NCBI GenBank assembly: GCA_046765875.1
Contig: JBKPSJ010000289.1
Location: forward strand, 1-27,554
DNA length: 27,554 nucleotides
Reading direction: 5' to 3'
Origin: DASRHY01 sp046765875
Lineage (GTDB): Bacteria > Actinomycetota > Actinomycetes > Propionibacteriales > Kribbellaceae
Below are positions 14,403 through 22,141 of the stretch, one piece after another. Below the pieces are notes generated by a model. The model was not told where the DNA came from and did no database searches. It saw only the letters and a program-made list of their open reading frames with translations. The first letter of the stretch is position 1. Each line of letters opens with the position of its first letter. The translations under genes were made by a program, and so were the position numbers.

Positions 14403-16421
14403 ATGACGGAGCGGGCTCAGGCCGGGCGCGAACGTGCGCCTGCTCCGAAGCCGCGCCGGGAGCCCGAGCCGGCACCGGAGCATCGGGCGCTCGGGTTACA
14501 GCGGGTGGTCGGCAACAGGGCCGTCGCCGCCATCGTGCAACAGGTCCAGCGGGTGCAGATCACCGAGGCGGCCAGGGGCGAGACGCTGTACAACCAGGCC
14601 GGCGCCGGCGGGAAGGCCGGGTCGAAGGCGTACTCGATCACGCCGAAGTACCAGATGACTCGCAGCGGCGACACCGGCGTCACCGTCACCGTGCGGGTCA
14701 AGTTCCTCAACCAGGCCCGCAACGGGGTAGATCCGACCTCGCCCGGCGCGCCGCCTGGTACGCCGCCGCTCGGCACCCTGCTCGGCAGCCCGACCGAGAT
14801 ACTTGTGAACGACCCGGACAATCGGCGTACCTGGGCGCAGAACATCGTCAAGGAGCAGGTCAAGCCCTGGAACGGCCGCGTCACCCTCGTCGGTGAAGAG
14901 GTCAACGTCTTCTCCGACAACACCAAGAAGCGGCTGCCGGTGACGTTCGACGCGGTCGCGGTCTTCGGTTTGTCCGCGGAGGCCGACAACCAGGTGATCA
15001 TCCATCCGAGCTCGGTGGTCGCCGGTACGCCGGGCCAGCCGATCGACGCCGGCAACTACTACCTCAACAAGGGCGCGTACAACGGCGACGAGAAGGTCAT
15101 CGCCGCGCATGAGTACGGACACCTGATCGGCATCCCGGACGAGTACAGCCAGAGCAACGATCAGCTCAACGCGCTGCTGCACCAAGCCGCTCCGAAGGAC
15201 GCGCCGAGCTCACGAGCTGCGCTGGATCGCAAGTCGGTCGAGCGGATGGTGCTGATGGCGTTGCGGCAGCCGTTGTTCGACCGGCTGGGTTCGACGATGC
15301 CGTCGATCACCGACGCGCTGCGGGCCAAGCGGGCGCTGGTGAAGCAGCGAATGGCTGCCGCCGCGCGGACCGGTGTGGTCACCGCGGCCGTACGGGACGA
15401 GTTGCGCAACCAGCTCACCGCCGCGTCCGAACCCGGACTCGCGCCGTCGATCCCGCGGGCGGTCGCGTTCGAGACCACGGCGAACTTCAGCAACAGGTCG
15501 GTCGCCGGTGCAGGGGTCGAGGCGGGCTTCAGCGCGGCGGCGCTGACCGGGCAGATCCAGAACATGTACTGGAGCGCGATCGTCGGTGAACAGAACCAGG
15601 CGGTCAACGTCAAGGGACTCGGTGACGTCAGGATCAACGTCCAGAACTCGATCGCGCAGACCAGCGCTGCCGGAGCTGCCCAGCAGGCGGCAGCGGCCAG
15701 CGCCGCCGCAAGTGCTGTCGGCTCGGCGGGTGGTCCAGCCACGATCTTCGGGCTGCCGCTCGTCCTACCCGCCTCGGGTCTGACCGGCCGGTTGATGGCG
15801 CTTCCGGCGGCCTGGGCCGACGCCGGTTCGGCGCTGGAGACCGGCGTCACGGCAGACAGGTTCAGCGCCAAGATGGAGGCCGTACTGAAGAGCGCAGCCG
15901 CGGCGGCCGCCGTACCGCTGCCGCCCGGCGTCGCGCCGCCGGCGAAGATGGCCCGGGCCCGGCAGATGTACGCCAAGGCCCTCCAACTCGTGACCAACGC
16001 GTCGAGGGAGGCGTCCCGGCAACTCGCGACCGAGCTGATCAATACGGTCGCCAAGCCGGTACTCCAGACCAGCGTCGAGGACCTGGAGACCGCCATCGAG
16101 AACGAGGTCAACCGGGTGATGACCACCCCGCCGGCCGGTGTGCCCGCACTCGGCCCGGCGGACCCGAACATGGCCGCGCTGGTCTCGGCGATGAAGACCC
16201 GGCTGGACGCGGACAAGGCAGCGACCGCGGGCGGCGGCCGGGACCCGCTCGGCGCCGGCAAGGCCGCGCCGGACCAGGACGTGACGTACAGCTATCAGGG
16301 CATGATGGGCTCGAACATCACCCGGGCGATCCGGGCGGATCAGTTCGAGCCGCTGGTCAAGCAGTTCAACGACAAGCTGTCCAAGACGTGGGAGCGGGAC
16401 TTCAAGGTCGAGGTGAAGTGA
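14403..16421 (+). CDS. Metzincin-like zinc metalloprotein with LQRxxGNxAV N-terminal motif
   Basis: A 672-aa protein I cannot assign to a named family. It starts with a charged, Pro-rich stretch (1-27) and GLQRVVGNRAVAAIV (31-45). That motif recalls the N-termini of DUF4157 proteins and other cargo tied to extracellular contractile injection systems. A zinc signature HEYGHLIGIPDEY begins at His236. It fits HExxHxxGxxD, the metzincin pattern with Asp as third ligand (as in snapalysin), with Glu237 as catalytic base. The part after about residue 260 is helical, with an Ala-rich block near 420-445, and has no signature I know. There is no signal peptide, so export would need a special route. Its stop overlaps the start of the next gene (TGATG). 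Being a protease is likely; being injected cargo is inference. Confidence 0.75.
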   Translation: MTERAQAGRERAPAPKPRREPEPAPEHRALGLQRVVGNRAVAAIVQQVQRVQITEAARGETLYNQAGAGGKAGSKAYSITPKYQMTRSGDTGVTVTVRVKFLNQARNGVDPTSPGAPPGTPPLGTLLGSPTEILVNDPDNRRTWAQNIVKEQVKPWNGRVTLVGEEVNVFSDNTKKRLPVTFDAVAVFGLSAEADNQVIIHPSSVVAGTPGQPIDAGNYYLNKGAYNGDEKVIAAHEYGHLIGIPDEYSQSNDQLNALLHQAAPKDAPSSRAALDRKSVERMVLMALRQPLFDRLGSTMPSITDALRAKRALVKQRMAAAARTGVVTAAVRDELRNQLTAASEPGLAPSIPRAVAFETTANFSNRSVAGAGVEAGFSAAALTGQIQNMYWSAIVGEQNQAVNVKGLGDVRINVQNSIAQTSAAGAAQQAAAASAAASAVGSAGGPATIFGLPLVLPASGLTGRLMALPAAWADAGSALETGVTADRFSAKMEAVLKSAAAAAAVPLPPGVAPPAKMARARQMYAKALQLVTNASREASRQLATELINTVAKPVLQTSVEDLETAIENEVNRVMTTPPAGVPALGPADPNMAALVSAMKTRLDADKAATAGGGRDPLGAGKAAPDQDVTYSYQGMMGSNITRAIRADQFEPLVKQFNDKLSKTWERDFKVEVK

Positions 16422-17059
16422 TGGTCCGGCTGTCGACGGTGCGCTGGCACTCGCCGCCGCCGACCTCGGTGGACGAGGAACTCGCGCTGTACGACGACGG
16501 CACGGCATGGTTGACCGTACGCCGTTCCCGCGGCGGCGAACCGGTCATCGGCACCTGGTCGGCGACACCATCGCCGGAAGACCATGCGGCGCTGAGCAAA
16601 ACCGATCTCGACATCGACCTGCTCAAACCGTCCGCCGACCCGGCGCTTGCTGCAGCGGACCGAGTGGCCAGGGCAGCCATGCCGGTCGCGACCGCCGAGT
16701 TCCACGCGGGCGTGACTGACGGAAGGGTTTCGGTACTGGTGGTCGCGGCCGGGACAAGGCCGGTACGGTTCGAGGTCGACCCGGACGCGTTCCGCGTACA
16801 CCTGGAGCCCGTCGCCTGGCGCGAGGTACCGCGACCGGAGTCGGGCTTCGTGACGCCGTCGGCCGAAGGTCTGGGCGGGATCGCCCGGGTGGCCGAGATC
16901 GAGCCGGGCGCCTACGGGGCGCTTTCACTGACCACCCTCGATGACACCCCGGCGACCGAGGTGTCGGTCCAGCTCGCGGGCTGGCTGCTCGACGGGCTGC
17001 CCGACCATCTGATGTCGGAGCCGTTCGAGGTCCGCACCGCCGGCGTACCGGTCGGCTAG
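16421..17059 (+). CDS. Uncharacterised protein coupled to the metzincin-like gene
   Basis: A 212-aa soluble protein without recognisable domain, signal peptide or membrane helix. ATG 16421 shares its A with the TGA of the upstream gene (TGATG), and AGGTGAAG just before it can serve as ribosome site, so the two are translated together. It is acidic, beta-rich in look (for example DEELALYDDGTAWLTVRRSR, then DGRVSVLVVAAG) and has few Cys. By position it could be a chaperone, inhibitor or immunity partner of the metalloprotein. Nothing in the sequence proves this. Its TAG lies in CTAG, shared with the stop of the convergent gene. Confidence 0.75.
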   Translation: MVRLSTVRWHSPPPTSVDEELALYDDGTAWLTVRRSRGGEPVIGTWSATPSPEDHAALSKTDLDIDLLKPSADPALAAADRVARAAMPVATAEFHAGVTDGRVSVLVVAAGTRPVRFEVDPDAFRVHLEPVAWREVPRPESGFVTPSAEGLGGIARVAEIEPGAYGALSLTTLDDTPATEVSVQLAGWLLDGLPDHLMSEPFEVRTAGVPVG

Positions 17060-18231
17060 GGACGGTTGGCGAAGTCGCCGATCTGGCGGAGTGCGTCGGA
17101 CGCCTCGGGCAGGAACGACCAGAAGATGTGGAACACGTGCATGTCGCCCGGGTACAGCACGAACTTGACGTCGACGCCGTGCTCGGCGGCCCGCTCGGCC
17201 AGCGTCTCCGACTCCTCGCGGACCACGTCACCGGTCGCGGCCTGGATCAGCAGCGGCGGCAGCCCGGTCAGGTCGGCGTACAGCGGGTTGACCGCGGGAT
17301 CGTCCGGCGAGCGGCCGTCGAGGTAGAGCTCGCCGCAACTGCGGATGGTCTCGTACCGATCGGGTGACATCAGGTGCTTGAAGGCCGTTCCGGTGGCGTC
17401 GAACCCGGGGCACATCAGCGCACCGCCCCTCGGCATCGGCAACCCCTGGTCCCGCAGCGTCAGCATCACCTTCAGAACCAGCGCACCACCGATCGAGTCG
17501 CCGGCCAGGGTGATCCGCTCGGCCGGTATGTCGCGCGCGAGCATCCACTGATACGCGCTGAGGGAGTCGTCCAGCGCGGCCGGGTACGGGTGCTCTGGTG
17601 CCAGCCGGTAGTCCGGCATCAGTACGCCGGTGTCGGCCGCCGCCGCGAGTGCTCCGGCGAGTGGCCGGTAGCCGAATGCGGAACCGGTCACGTACCCGCC
17701 GCCGTGCAGGAACAGGATGGTCGCCTGCTGGTCGGGCCGGGTGGTCAGCATCAGCCCCGGCACGCCGCCCGCGTTCGCCGACCGGATCGTCACCTCGGGT
17801 GGCGGCTCGAACTGCTCCTGTGCCTTCTCGTACGCCGCCCGCAGCGCCTGCATGTCGTTGGTGCCCTGGCTCGCGGCGACGCTGACCTCGTCCCAGATCT
17901 GCATCGCGCGGCCGGCCAATTCGCCGCCGACCGATCGGGTGGCCAGCACCGCGTCGTCCAGCCCGCGCAGCAGGGTGCGGGAGCGGTCCAACAGCGCCTC
18001 GCCGGCGACGGTGAGCTCGACCCGGTGGGTGGACCGGCGCAGCAGGTCGCAGCCGACCAGCCTTTCCAGCGCACGGATCTGGCGGCTCAACGCGGGTTGT
18101 GAGACGTACAGCCGGGCCGCGGCCCGGCCGAAGTTCAGTTCCTCGGCAACCGCGACGAACGAGCGCAGGTGCCGTAGCTCGATCGCGTCCGGTGCCGGTG
18201 GCAGCGGCAGCACGTTCGCCGATTCACTCAT
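17056..18231 (-). CDS. LysR-type DNA-binding domain fused to HSL-type alpha/beta hydrolase
   Basis: A 391-aa fusion in one unbroken frame. Residues 18-78 form a LysR winged helix-turn-helix (ELRHLRSFVAVAEELNFGRA, then SQPALSRQIRALERLVGCDL). Residues 79-115 look like the LysR linker helix. From about 127 a complete hormone-sensitive-lipase-type hydrolase follows: the oxyanion motif HGGGY (176-180), YRLAPEHPYPA (208-218), Ser246 in GDSIGG, Asp335 in TGDVVRE and His365 in PGDMHVFH. The usual LysR effector domain is absent. It would thus join DNA binding to an enzyme or to an enzyme-derived sensor. I start at ATG 18231; in-frame ATGs at 18240, 18246, 18252 and 18282 are alternatives. It diverges from a small HSL-like gene. 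Confidence 0.85.
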   Translation of the reverse strand: MSESANVLPLPPAPDAIELRHLRSFVAVAEELNFGRAAARLYVSQPALSRQIRALERLVGCDLLRRSTHRVELTVAGEALLDRSRTLLRGLDDAVLATRSVGGELAGRAMQIWDEVSVAASQGTNDMQALRAAYEKAQEQFEPPPEVTIRSANAGGVPGLMLTTRPDQQATILFLHGGGYVTGSAFGYRPLAGALAAAADTGVLMPDYRLAPEHPYPAALDDSLSAYQWMLARDIPAERITLAGDSIGGALVLKVMLTLRDQGLPMPRGGALMCPGFDATGTAFKHLMSPDRYETIRSCGELYLDGRSPDDPAVNPLYADLTGLPPLLIQAATGDVVREESETLAERAAEHGVDVKFVLYPGDMHVFHIFWSFLPEASDALRQIGDFANRP

Positions 18232-18252
18232 GCCGGTCATTGTCATCGACAT

Positions 18253-18339
18253 TCCGGTCCGGTGGCGATGCCGATACGTCATCACGCCGATGTCCGAACG
18301 GCATTTCCCCCTCCTGCGTACGGCTGGAACGGTGGTGAC
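18253..18339. promoter_or_regulatory. Divergent gap between the LysR-hydrolase fusion and the small HSL-like gene
   Basis: The gap is about 90 nt. An inverted repeat ATGCCG (18268-18273) and CGGCAT (18299-18304) with 25 nt between the arms is a candidate site for the fused LysR domain. LysR regulators commonly bind such divergent gaps. No good promoter pair can be picked by eye. Confidence 0.35.
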
Positions 18340-18726
18340 ATGACCGAGCAGTCCGGGGTACGTCGCGTCGCAGAGATGCGGCTGCGTGGCTCCGAGGGGT
18401 GGCTGCCGTTGCGGGTGTACTGGCCGGCCGGCGCTGACACGGAGACCGATGCTCCGGTCGGCCTGCTGGTGGACCTGCCCGGCGGAGCCGGTGCCGACGA
18501 ACGGTGCCGGGAGCTGTGCGTACGTACCGGCTCCGTCGTTCTGTCCGCGGCCGGGCCGGTGTCGGCCTACGACGCGCTGGTGGTGCTGGGATGGGCCGCC
18601 GACCACGCGCCGGAGCTCGACGCCGACCCGGCCCGTCTCTCGGTCACCGGCGATCTCGCCGAGGTCGTCATCCGCCGTGCCTGCGAGGAAGGCTGGCCCC
18701 CGGTCAAGCGCTACTCTGACTACTGA
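18340..18726 (+). CDS. Small HSL-like alpha/beta-hydrolase-fold protein lacking catalytic residues
   Basis: A 128-aa protein that follows the first half of an HSL hydrolase: LPLRVYWPAG, then a strand with LPGGAGAD where HGGG is expected, TGSVVLSAAGPVSAYDALVVLGWAADHAPELDADPARLSVTGDLAEV. The last segment lines up with the family motif DPxRlxVxGDSAGG, but the nucleophile Ser is replaced (GDL). The YRLAPEHP block is missing, and the protein ends before the Asp and His of the triad. It cannot be a normal esterase. It may be a decayed copy, or a small protein kept for binding. It starts at ATG 18340, divergent from the LysR-hydrolase fusion, and lies 37 nt before a truncated haemoglobin gene. Confidence 0.75.
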   Translation: MTEQSGVRRVAEMRLRGSEGWLPLRVYWPAGADTETDAPVGLLVDLPGGAGADERCRELCVRTGSVVLSAAGPVSAYDALVVLGWAADHAPELDADPARLSVTGDLAEVVIRRACEEGWPPVKRYSDY

Positions 18727-18763
18727 CTGCAGAGGTGTAATGAAGTAATCAGGAGGCGGTCGG

Positions 18764-19225
18764 GTGGCAAAGACGCCGACGCTGTACGAATGGGCCGGCG
18801 GGCATGACGCCCTGCGCCGGCTGACCGAGGTGTTCTACGACCGGGTGCTGCGCGACGAGTTGCTCGAGCCGCGGTTCCGGAACATGGGCCCGTTGCACCG
18901 CGAGCATGTGGCGATCTGGCTGGGCGAGGTGTTCGGCGGCCCGAGCCGGTACACCGACGAACTGGGCGGGTACCCGGCGATGCTGAGCCACCACCTCGGT
19001 CTCGCGCTCACCGAACAGGAGCGGTCCCGGTGGGCGTTCCTGATCGCCGCGAGCGCTGACGAGGCCGGACTCCCGGACGACCCGGAGTTCCGCTCCGCGT
19101 TCGTCGCGTACATCGAATGGGGCACCCGGATCGCGCTGGCGAACTCGCAGCCGGGTGCGACACCGCCGCCGGAGGCGCCGGTGCCGCACTGGGGCTGGGG
19201 CGAGGCGCCCCCGTACCAGCCCTAA
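18764..19225 (+). CDS. Group II truncated haemoglobin
   Basis: A 153-aa globin of the trHbO type. It binds haem and, in relatives, oxygen or NO, with roles in respiration or nitrosative stress. It opens with LYEWAGGHDALRRLTEVFYDR (Tyr25 is the likely B10 residue), has WLGEVFGGPSRYTDELGGYP and the proximal His in MLSHHLG (residue 76 or 77), and Trp90 in SRWAFL, the G8 tryptophan typical of group II. The C-terminal tail is Pro-rich and ends GWGEAPPYQP. GTG 18764 has a full AGGAGG (18751-18756) 7 nt upstream. It ends one base from the convergent LysR gene. Confidence 0.93.
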   Translation: MAKTPTLYEWAGGHDALRRLTEVFYDRVLRDELLEPRFRNMGPLHREHVAIWLGEVFGGPSRYTDELGGYPAMLSHHLGLALTEQERSRWAFLIAASADEAGLPDDPEFRSAFVAYIEWGTRIALANSQPGATPPPEAPVPHWGWGEAPPYQP

Positions 19226-19226
19226 C

Positions 19227-20105
19227 TCACCGCAGTGCGGAGGCTGCCGCGTCGCGGACCGCGGCCGTCAGGCTCTCCAGTGCCGGCGAATCCAAATTCC
19301 AGTGTTGCCAGAACAGCGGTACGTCGACGTACCGGCCCGGCGACAGGTCGACAAGCCGCGGGTCTTCGATGCCGACCCCCTCCGGCACCATCCCCCAGCC
19401 CAGGCCGAGCCTGATCCCCTCGACGAACGCCCATGGCGCCGGTACGAAGTGGATCGGGGGTGCCACCTGGCGGCGGGTGAGCTTGCGCAGATAGCGGTGC
19501 TGCAGCATGTCCTTGCGATTGAACATCAGCATCGGCGCCCGGCCGAGCGCGTCCGGCTCCGGCCCATCCGGCAACCACTTCGCCGCGTAGTCGGGCGCGG
19601 CCATCCCGAGGTACCGCATCGCGCCGAGCCGGACCACCCGGCAGCCCTGAACCGGCCGCTCGTCGGCCGTCACCGCCGCCATCACCGATCCGTCCCGGAG
19701 CAACTCGGCGGAGTGGTCCTGGTCCTCGGTGCGCAACTCGAAGCAGACCAGCGGATCGTCCGGTACGGCGGTCAGCGCGGGCAGGAACCAACTGGCCAGC
19801 GAGTCCGCGTTGACAGCCACCGGCAGCCGGGTCGCGGCGGCATCGCCAGATCCCCGGATCGCCGCGAGCGTCTCGCTCTGCAGCAATGCCACCTGTTCGG
19901 CCAGCCGGACCAGCGCGGTGCCGGCCTCGGTCGGCAGGCTGGGCCGGCCGCGACGCACCAGCACCTGGCCGAGCCGTTGCTCCAGACCTTTGATCCGCTG
20001 GCTGACCGCCGAGGGCGTGACATGCAGCCGCCGGGCAGCCGCCTCGAAGCTGCCCTCCGAGATCACCGCGGCGAACGTCTCCAGCTGGTTCGAGTCAAGA
20101 TCCAT
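19227..20105 (-). CDS. lysG: ArgP/LysG-type LysR regulator of LysE
   Basis: A 292-aa LysR regulator: HTH at about 4-62 (LETFAAVISEGSFEAAARRL, then TPSAVSQRIKGLEQRLGQVL) and a ligand-binding domain to the end. The conserved VAVNADSLASWFLPAL segment and the PAPWAFVEGIRLGLGWGMVPE region are typical of ArgP (IciA)/LysG. Such proteins turn on the divergent exporter gene when lysine or arginine is high. ATG 20105 follows AGGAG on the minus strand. The 72-bp gap to lysE is the expected control site. This is a plain LysR, unlike the fused one nearby. Confidence 0.92.
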   Translation of the reverse strand: MDLDSNQLETFAAVISEGSFEAAARRLHVTPSAVSQRIKGLEQRLGQVLVRRGRPSLPTEAGTALVRLAEQVALLQSETLAAIRGSGDAAATRLPVAVNADSLASWFLPALTAVPDDPLVCFELRTEDQDHSAELLRDGSVMAAVTADERPVQGCRVVRLGAMRYLGMAAPDYAAKWLPDGPEPDALGRAPMLMFNRKDMLQHRYLRKLTRRQVAPPIHFVPAPWAFVEGIRLGLGWGMVPEGVGIEDPRLVDLSPGRYVDVPLFWQHWNLDSPALESLTAAVRDAAASALR

Positions 20106-20165
20106 GATGAAGCTCTCCTAATCCATCCCCAGAAACATTAGCTGGAGTCGATCGGCCGGAGCTCG

Positions 20166-20177
20166 TAACTTCGAGGT
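20166..20177 (+). promoter_or_regulatory. -10 element of lysE with probable leaderless start
   Basis: TAACTT (20166-20171) lies six bases before GTG 20178, the same layout as at 14391-14403. On the minus strand TAATGT (20135-20140) is a candidate -10 for lysG. No -35 is convincing, as expected for an activated promoter. Confidence 0.4.
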
Positions 20178-20777
20178 GTGCAGATGTTGCTCGGGTTCGC
20201 CACGTCGATGTCCATGATCGTCGCCATCGGCGCGCAGAACGCGTTCGTGCTGCGCCAGGGAATCCGCCGCGAGCATGTCATCGCCGTCGTCGTGGTCTGC
20301 GCGCTGTCCGACGCGGTGCTGATCGCCGCCGGGATCGCCGGACTGGGAACGGCGCTGGAGTCCCGCCCGACGCTGTTGATGATCACCCGGTACGTCGGTG
20401 CCGCCTTCCTGATCGCGTACGGGGTCTTCGCCGTACGGCGCGCCTTCCGGCCGCAGGGCTTGTCCGCCGCTGAGGGCCAATCGACTGCATTGCGTGGGAC
20501 GGTGCTGGCCTGTCTGGGCTTCACGTACCTGAACCCACACGTGTACCTGGACACCGTGGTGCTGCTCGGTGTGCTGGCCAACCAGCAGGGCGTTGACGGC
20601 CGATGGCTGTACGGCGTTGGTGCCGTCGCGGCCAGTTGCGTGTGGTTCTCCGGGCTCGGCTTCTTCGCCGGGCGGCTCGGGCCGTTGTTCGCCCGGCCCA
20701 TGTCGTGGCGGTTCCTCGACGGCGGGATCGCCGCGGTGATGTTCGCGCTAGGGGCGTGGATGGCGTTCGGCCAATAG
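20178..20777 (+). CDS. lysE: LysE/ArgO family basic amino acid exporter
   Basis: A 199-aa membrane protein with about six helices that exports L-lysine or L-arginine. It shows the family start MLLGFATSMSMIVAIGAQNAF, followed by VLRQGIRREHV, and the mid-protein block LGFTYLNPHVYLDT with the conserved Asn-Pro. It starts at GTG 20178; the ATG two codons on would also do. Its divergent regulator confirms the role. The last 30 bases overlap the end of the convergent GNAT gene. Confidence 0.93.
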   Translation: MQMLLGFATSMSMIVAIGAQNAFVLRQGIRREHVIAVVVVCALSDAVLIAAGIAGLGTALESRPTLLMITRYVGAAFLIAYGVFAVRRAFRPQGLSAAEGQSTALRGTVLACLGFTYLNPHVYLDTVVLLGVLANQQGVDGRWLYGVGAVAASCVWFSGLGFFAGRLGPLFARPMSWRFLDGGIAAVMFALGAWMAFGQ

Positions 20778-21239
20778 CAGGCCCATGTAGTACTCGGACC
20801 GGACAAGACTGCCGACAGCGAGAGCGTCGCGCCGCAGGCCCTCGACCTCGAAGCCGCAGCTCAGATACAGGTTCAGCGCCCTGGTGTTGTGTGTCATGAC
20901 TGTCAGTTCGAGCCGGCGCAGACCTCGCTCGACGGCTTCGTCCTTCGCCGCTGTCAGCATGGCCTTGCCGATGCCCCGACCGGCGTACGCGGTCCGCACA
21001 CCCATCACGACGTACCCGGTCGACACGGCCCTGGCGTACGGGAGGACCGAGACTTCGACATACCCGGCGAGCTCGTCATTGCCCTCGGCAACGATCAGGT
21101 AGGACGGTTCGGCCGGGATATCGCGTGACTCGCGCTCGCCCGGCTCGAGGAGCATGAAATCCGACTCGGTGTCGAGGGCATGCTGCAACTCCAGCAGCGC
21201 GCGGGCGTCGTCATGAGACGCCGGTCGGATGGTGGTCAC
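20748..21239 (-). CDS. GNAT family N-acetyltransferase
   Basis: A 163-aa GNAT protein that transfers an acetyl group from acetyl-CoA to an amine. It starts TTIRPASHDDARALLEL and has the acetyl-CoA loop in VRTAYAGRGIGKAML (Q/RxxGxG/A), the strand RRLELTVMTHNTRALNLYLSCGFEVEG, and an end typical of the RimJ/RimL-like single-domain class. GTG 21239 is 14 nt after the MpaB stop, with GGGGAG upstream overlapping that stop. A longer frame upstream is only the MpaB gene out of frame. The substrate is unknown. Its 3' end overlaps lysE tail-to-tail by 30 bp. Confidence 0.9.
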   Translation of the reverse strand: MTTIRPASHDDARALLELQHALDTESDFMLLEPGERESRDIPAEPSYLIVAEGNDELAGYVEVSVLPYARAVSTGYVVMGVRTAYAGRGIGKAMLTAAKDEAVERGLRRLELTVMTHNTRALNLYLSCGFEVEGLRRDALAVGSLVRSEYYMGLLLAERHPRP

Positions 21240-21253
21240 CGGGTCGTTCTCCC

Positions 21254-22105
21254 CTATCCAGGTGTGAGTGCCCAGCGGATCGTACGGGTCAACGCGTCGC
21301 CGGACGCTCGGACCAGGGTGGCCTCGGCGATCGGTAGGTACGGCAGCCGCAGCGGCCACCGCGTCCACCGCGGCAGCAGACCCACGGCCGCCGCGGTGAG
21401 AACTCCGTAAGCCGGCCGCAGTAGCACCGGGACCGGCGGGTTGACCAGCAGGAACCTGGCCGCCTGCCGCGCCTGCGGGGTGCCGCGCAGCTCCGGCCGG
21501 TACGCCTCCAGTTCCGCGCGCAAGTCGGCGACGGTGGCCGGGGGGTCGATCACGCCCAGCCGGGTCGCCACCTCCGCGGCATCGGCGACGTATCCGTCGC
21601 AGCCGGCGGCGTCGAGTGGATGGGCGCCGTAGCGCTGGTGCGCCGCCAGGAAGCTGTCCACCTCGGCGACGTGTACCCACCGGAGCAGGTGCGGATCGGA
21701 CGCGAAGTACGGGCGGCCGTCGGCAGCCTTGCCACGCACACGCTCGTGCACCGCGCGAACCTGGTCGACCGCTGCCTGCGCGTCCTCGGCCGGCCCGTAC
21801 GTGGTGACCGCGAGGAACTGCCCGGTGCGCTGCAACCGGCCCCACGGGTCGCCGCGGTAGCCCGAGTGCGCCGCCACGGCAGCCATCGCGAGCGGGTGCA
21901 GCGACTGCAGCAGCAACGCCCGCAGGCCGCCGGCCAGCATCGACGCGTCGCCGTGCACCCGGCGGATCGGCCGGTCCGGCGCGAACCACCGCTCGCCCGG
22001 TACGTCGTGGATCGCGGCGCGCGCAGCCTCGGGATCCGGGCCGGCGATCTTGGCCAGGATGATCCGGGCCAAACTGTCACGTACGGTCTCGACCGGCAGC
22101 CCCAT
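21254..22105 (-). CDS. Oxygenase MpaB family protein (DUF2236)
   Basis: A 283-aa helical protein of the latex-clearing-protein/MpaB family, whose members bind a haem or act as rubber oxygenases or hydroxylases; the role of the bacterial small members is unknown. Family features are GDASMLAGGLRALLLQSLHPLAMA with the HPLAM signature, then RTGQFLAVTTYG and HLLRWVHVAEVDSFL with the conserved WVH. ATG 22105 lies 36 nt after the end of the decayed gene. It is probably part of the minus-strand run that begins with the REC-TrxR fusion gene. Confidence 0.88.
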   Translation of the reverse strand: MGLPVETVRDSLARIILAKIAGPDPEAARAAIHDVPGERWFAPDRPIRRVHGDASMLAGGLRALLLQSLHPLAMAAVAAHSGYRGDPWGRLQRTGQFLAVTTYGPAEDAQAAVDQVRAVHERVRGKAADGRPYFASDPHLLRWVHVAEVDSFLAAHQRYGAHPLDAAGCDGYVADAAEVATRLGVIDPPATVADLRAELEAYRPELRGTPQARQAARFLLVNPPVPVLLRPAYGVLTAAAVGLLPRWTRWPLRLPYLPIAEATLVRASGDALTRTIRWALTPG

Positions 22106-22141
22106 GTCCCCAGTCTGCCCGCTGCCGATCGCCGCATCGAG

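Noticed and set aside
14403..17059. Structural genes of a contractile injection system
   Set aside because: No sheath, tube, baseplate or AAA+ ATPase gene is present in the window; only the cargo-like motif supports the link.
20748..21989. 413-aa form of the GNAT protein
   Set aside because: Its first 250 residues are an out-of-frame reading of the MpaB gene; GTG 21239 has a ribosome site and gives the family start.
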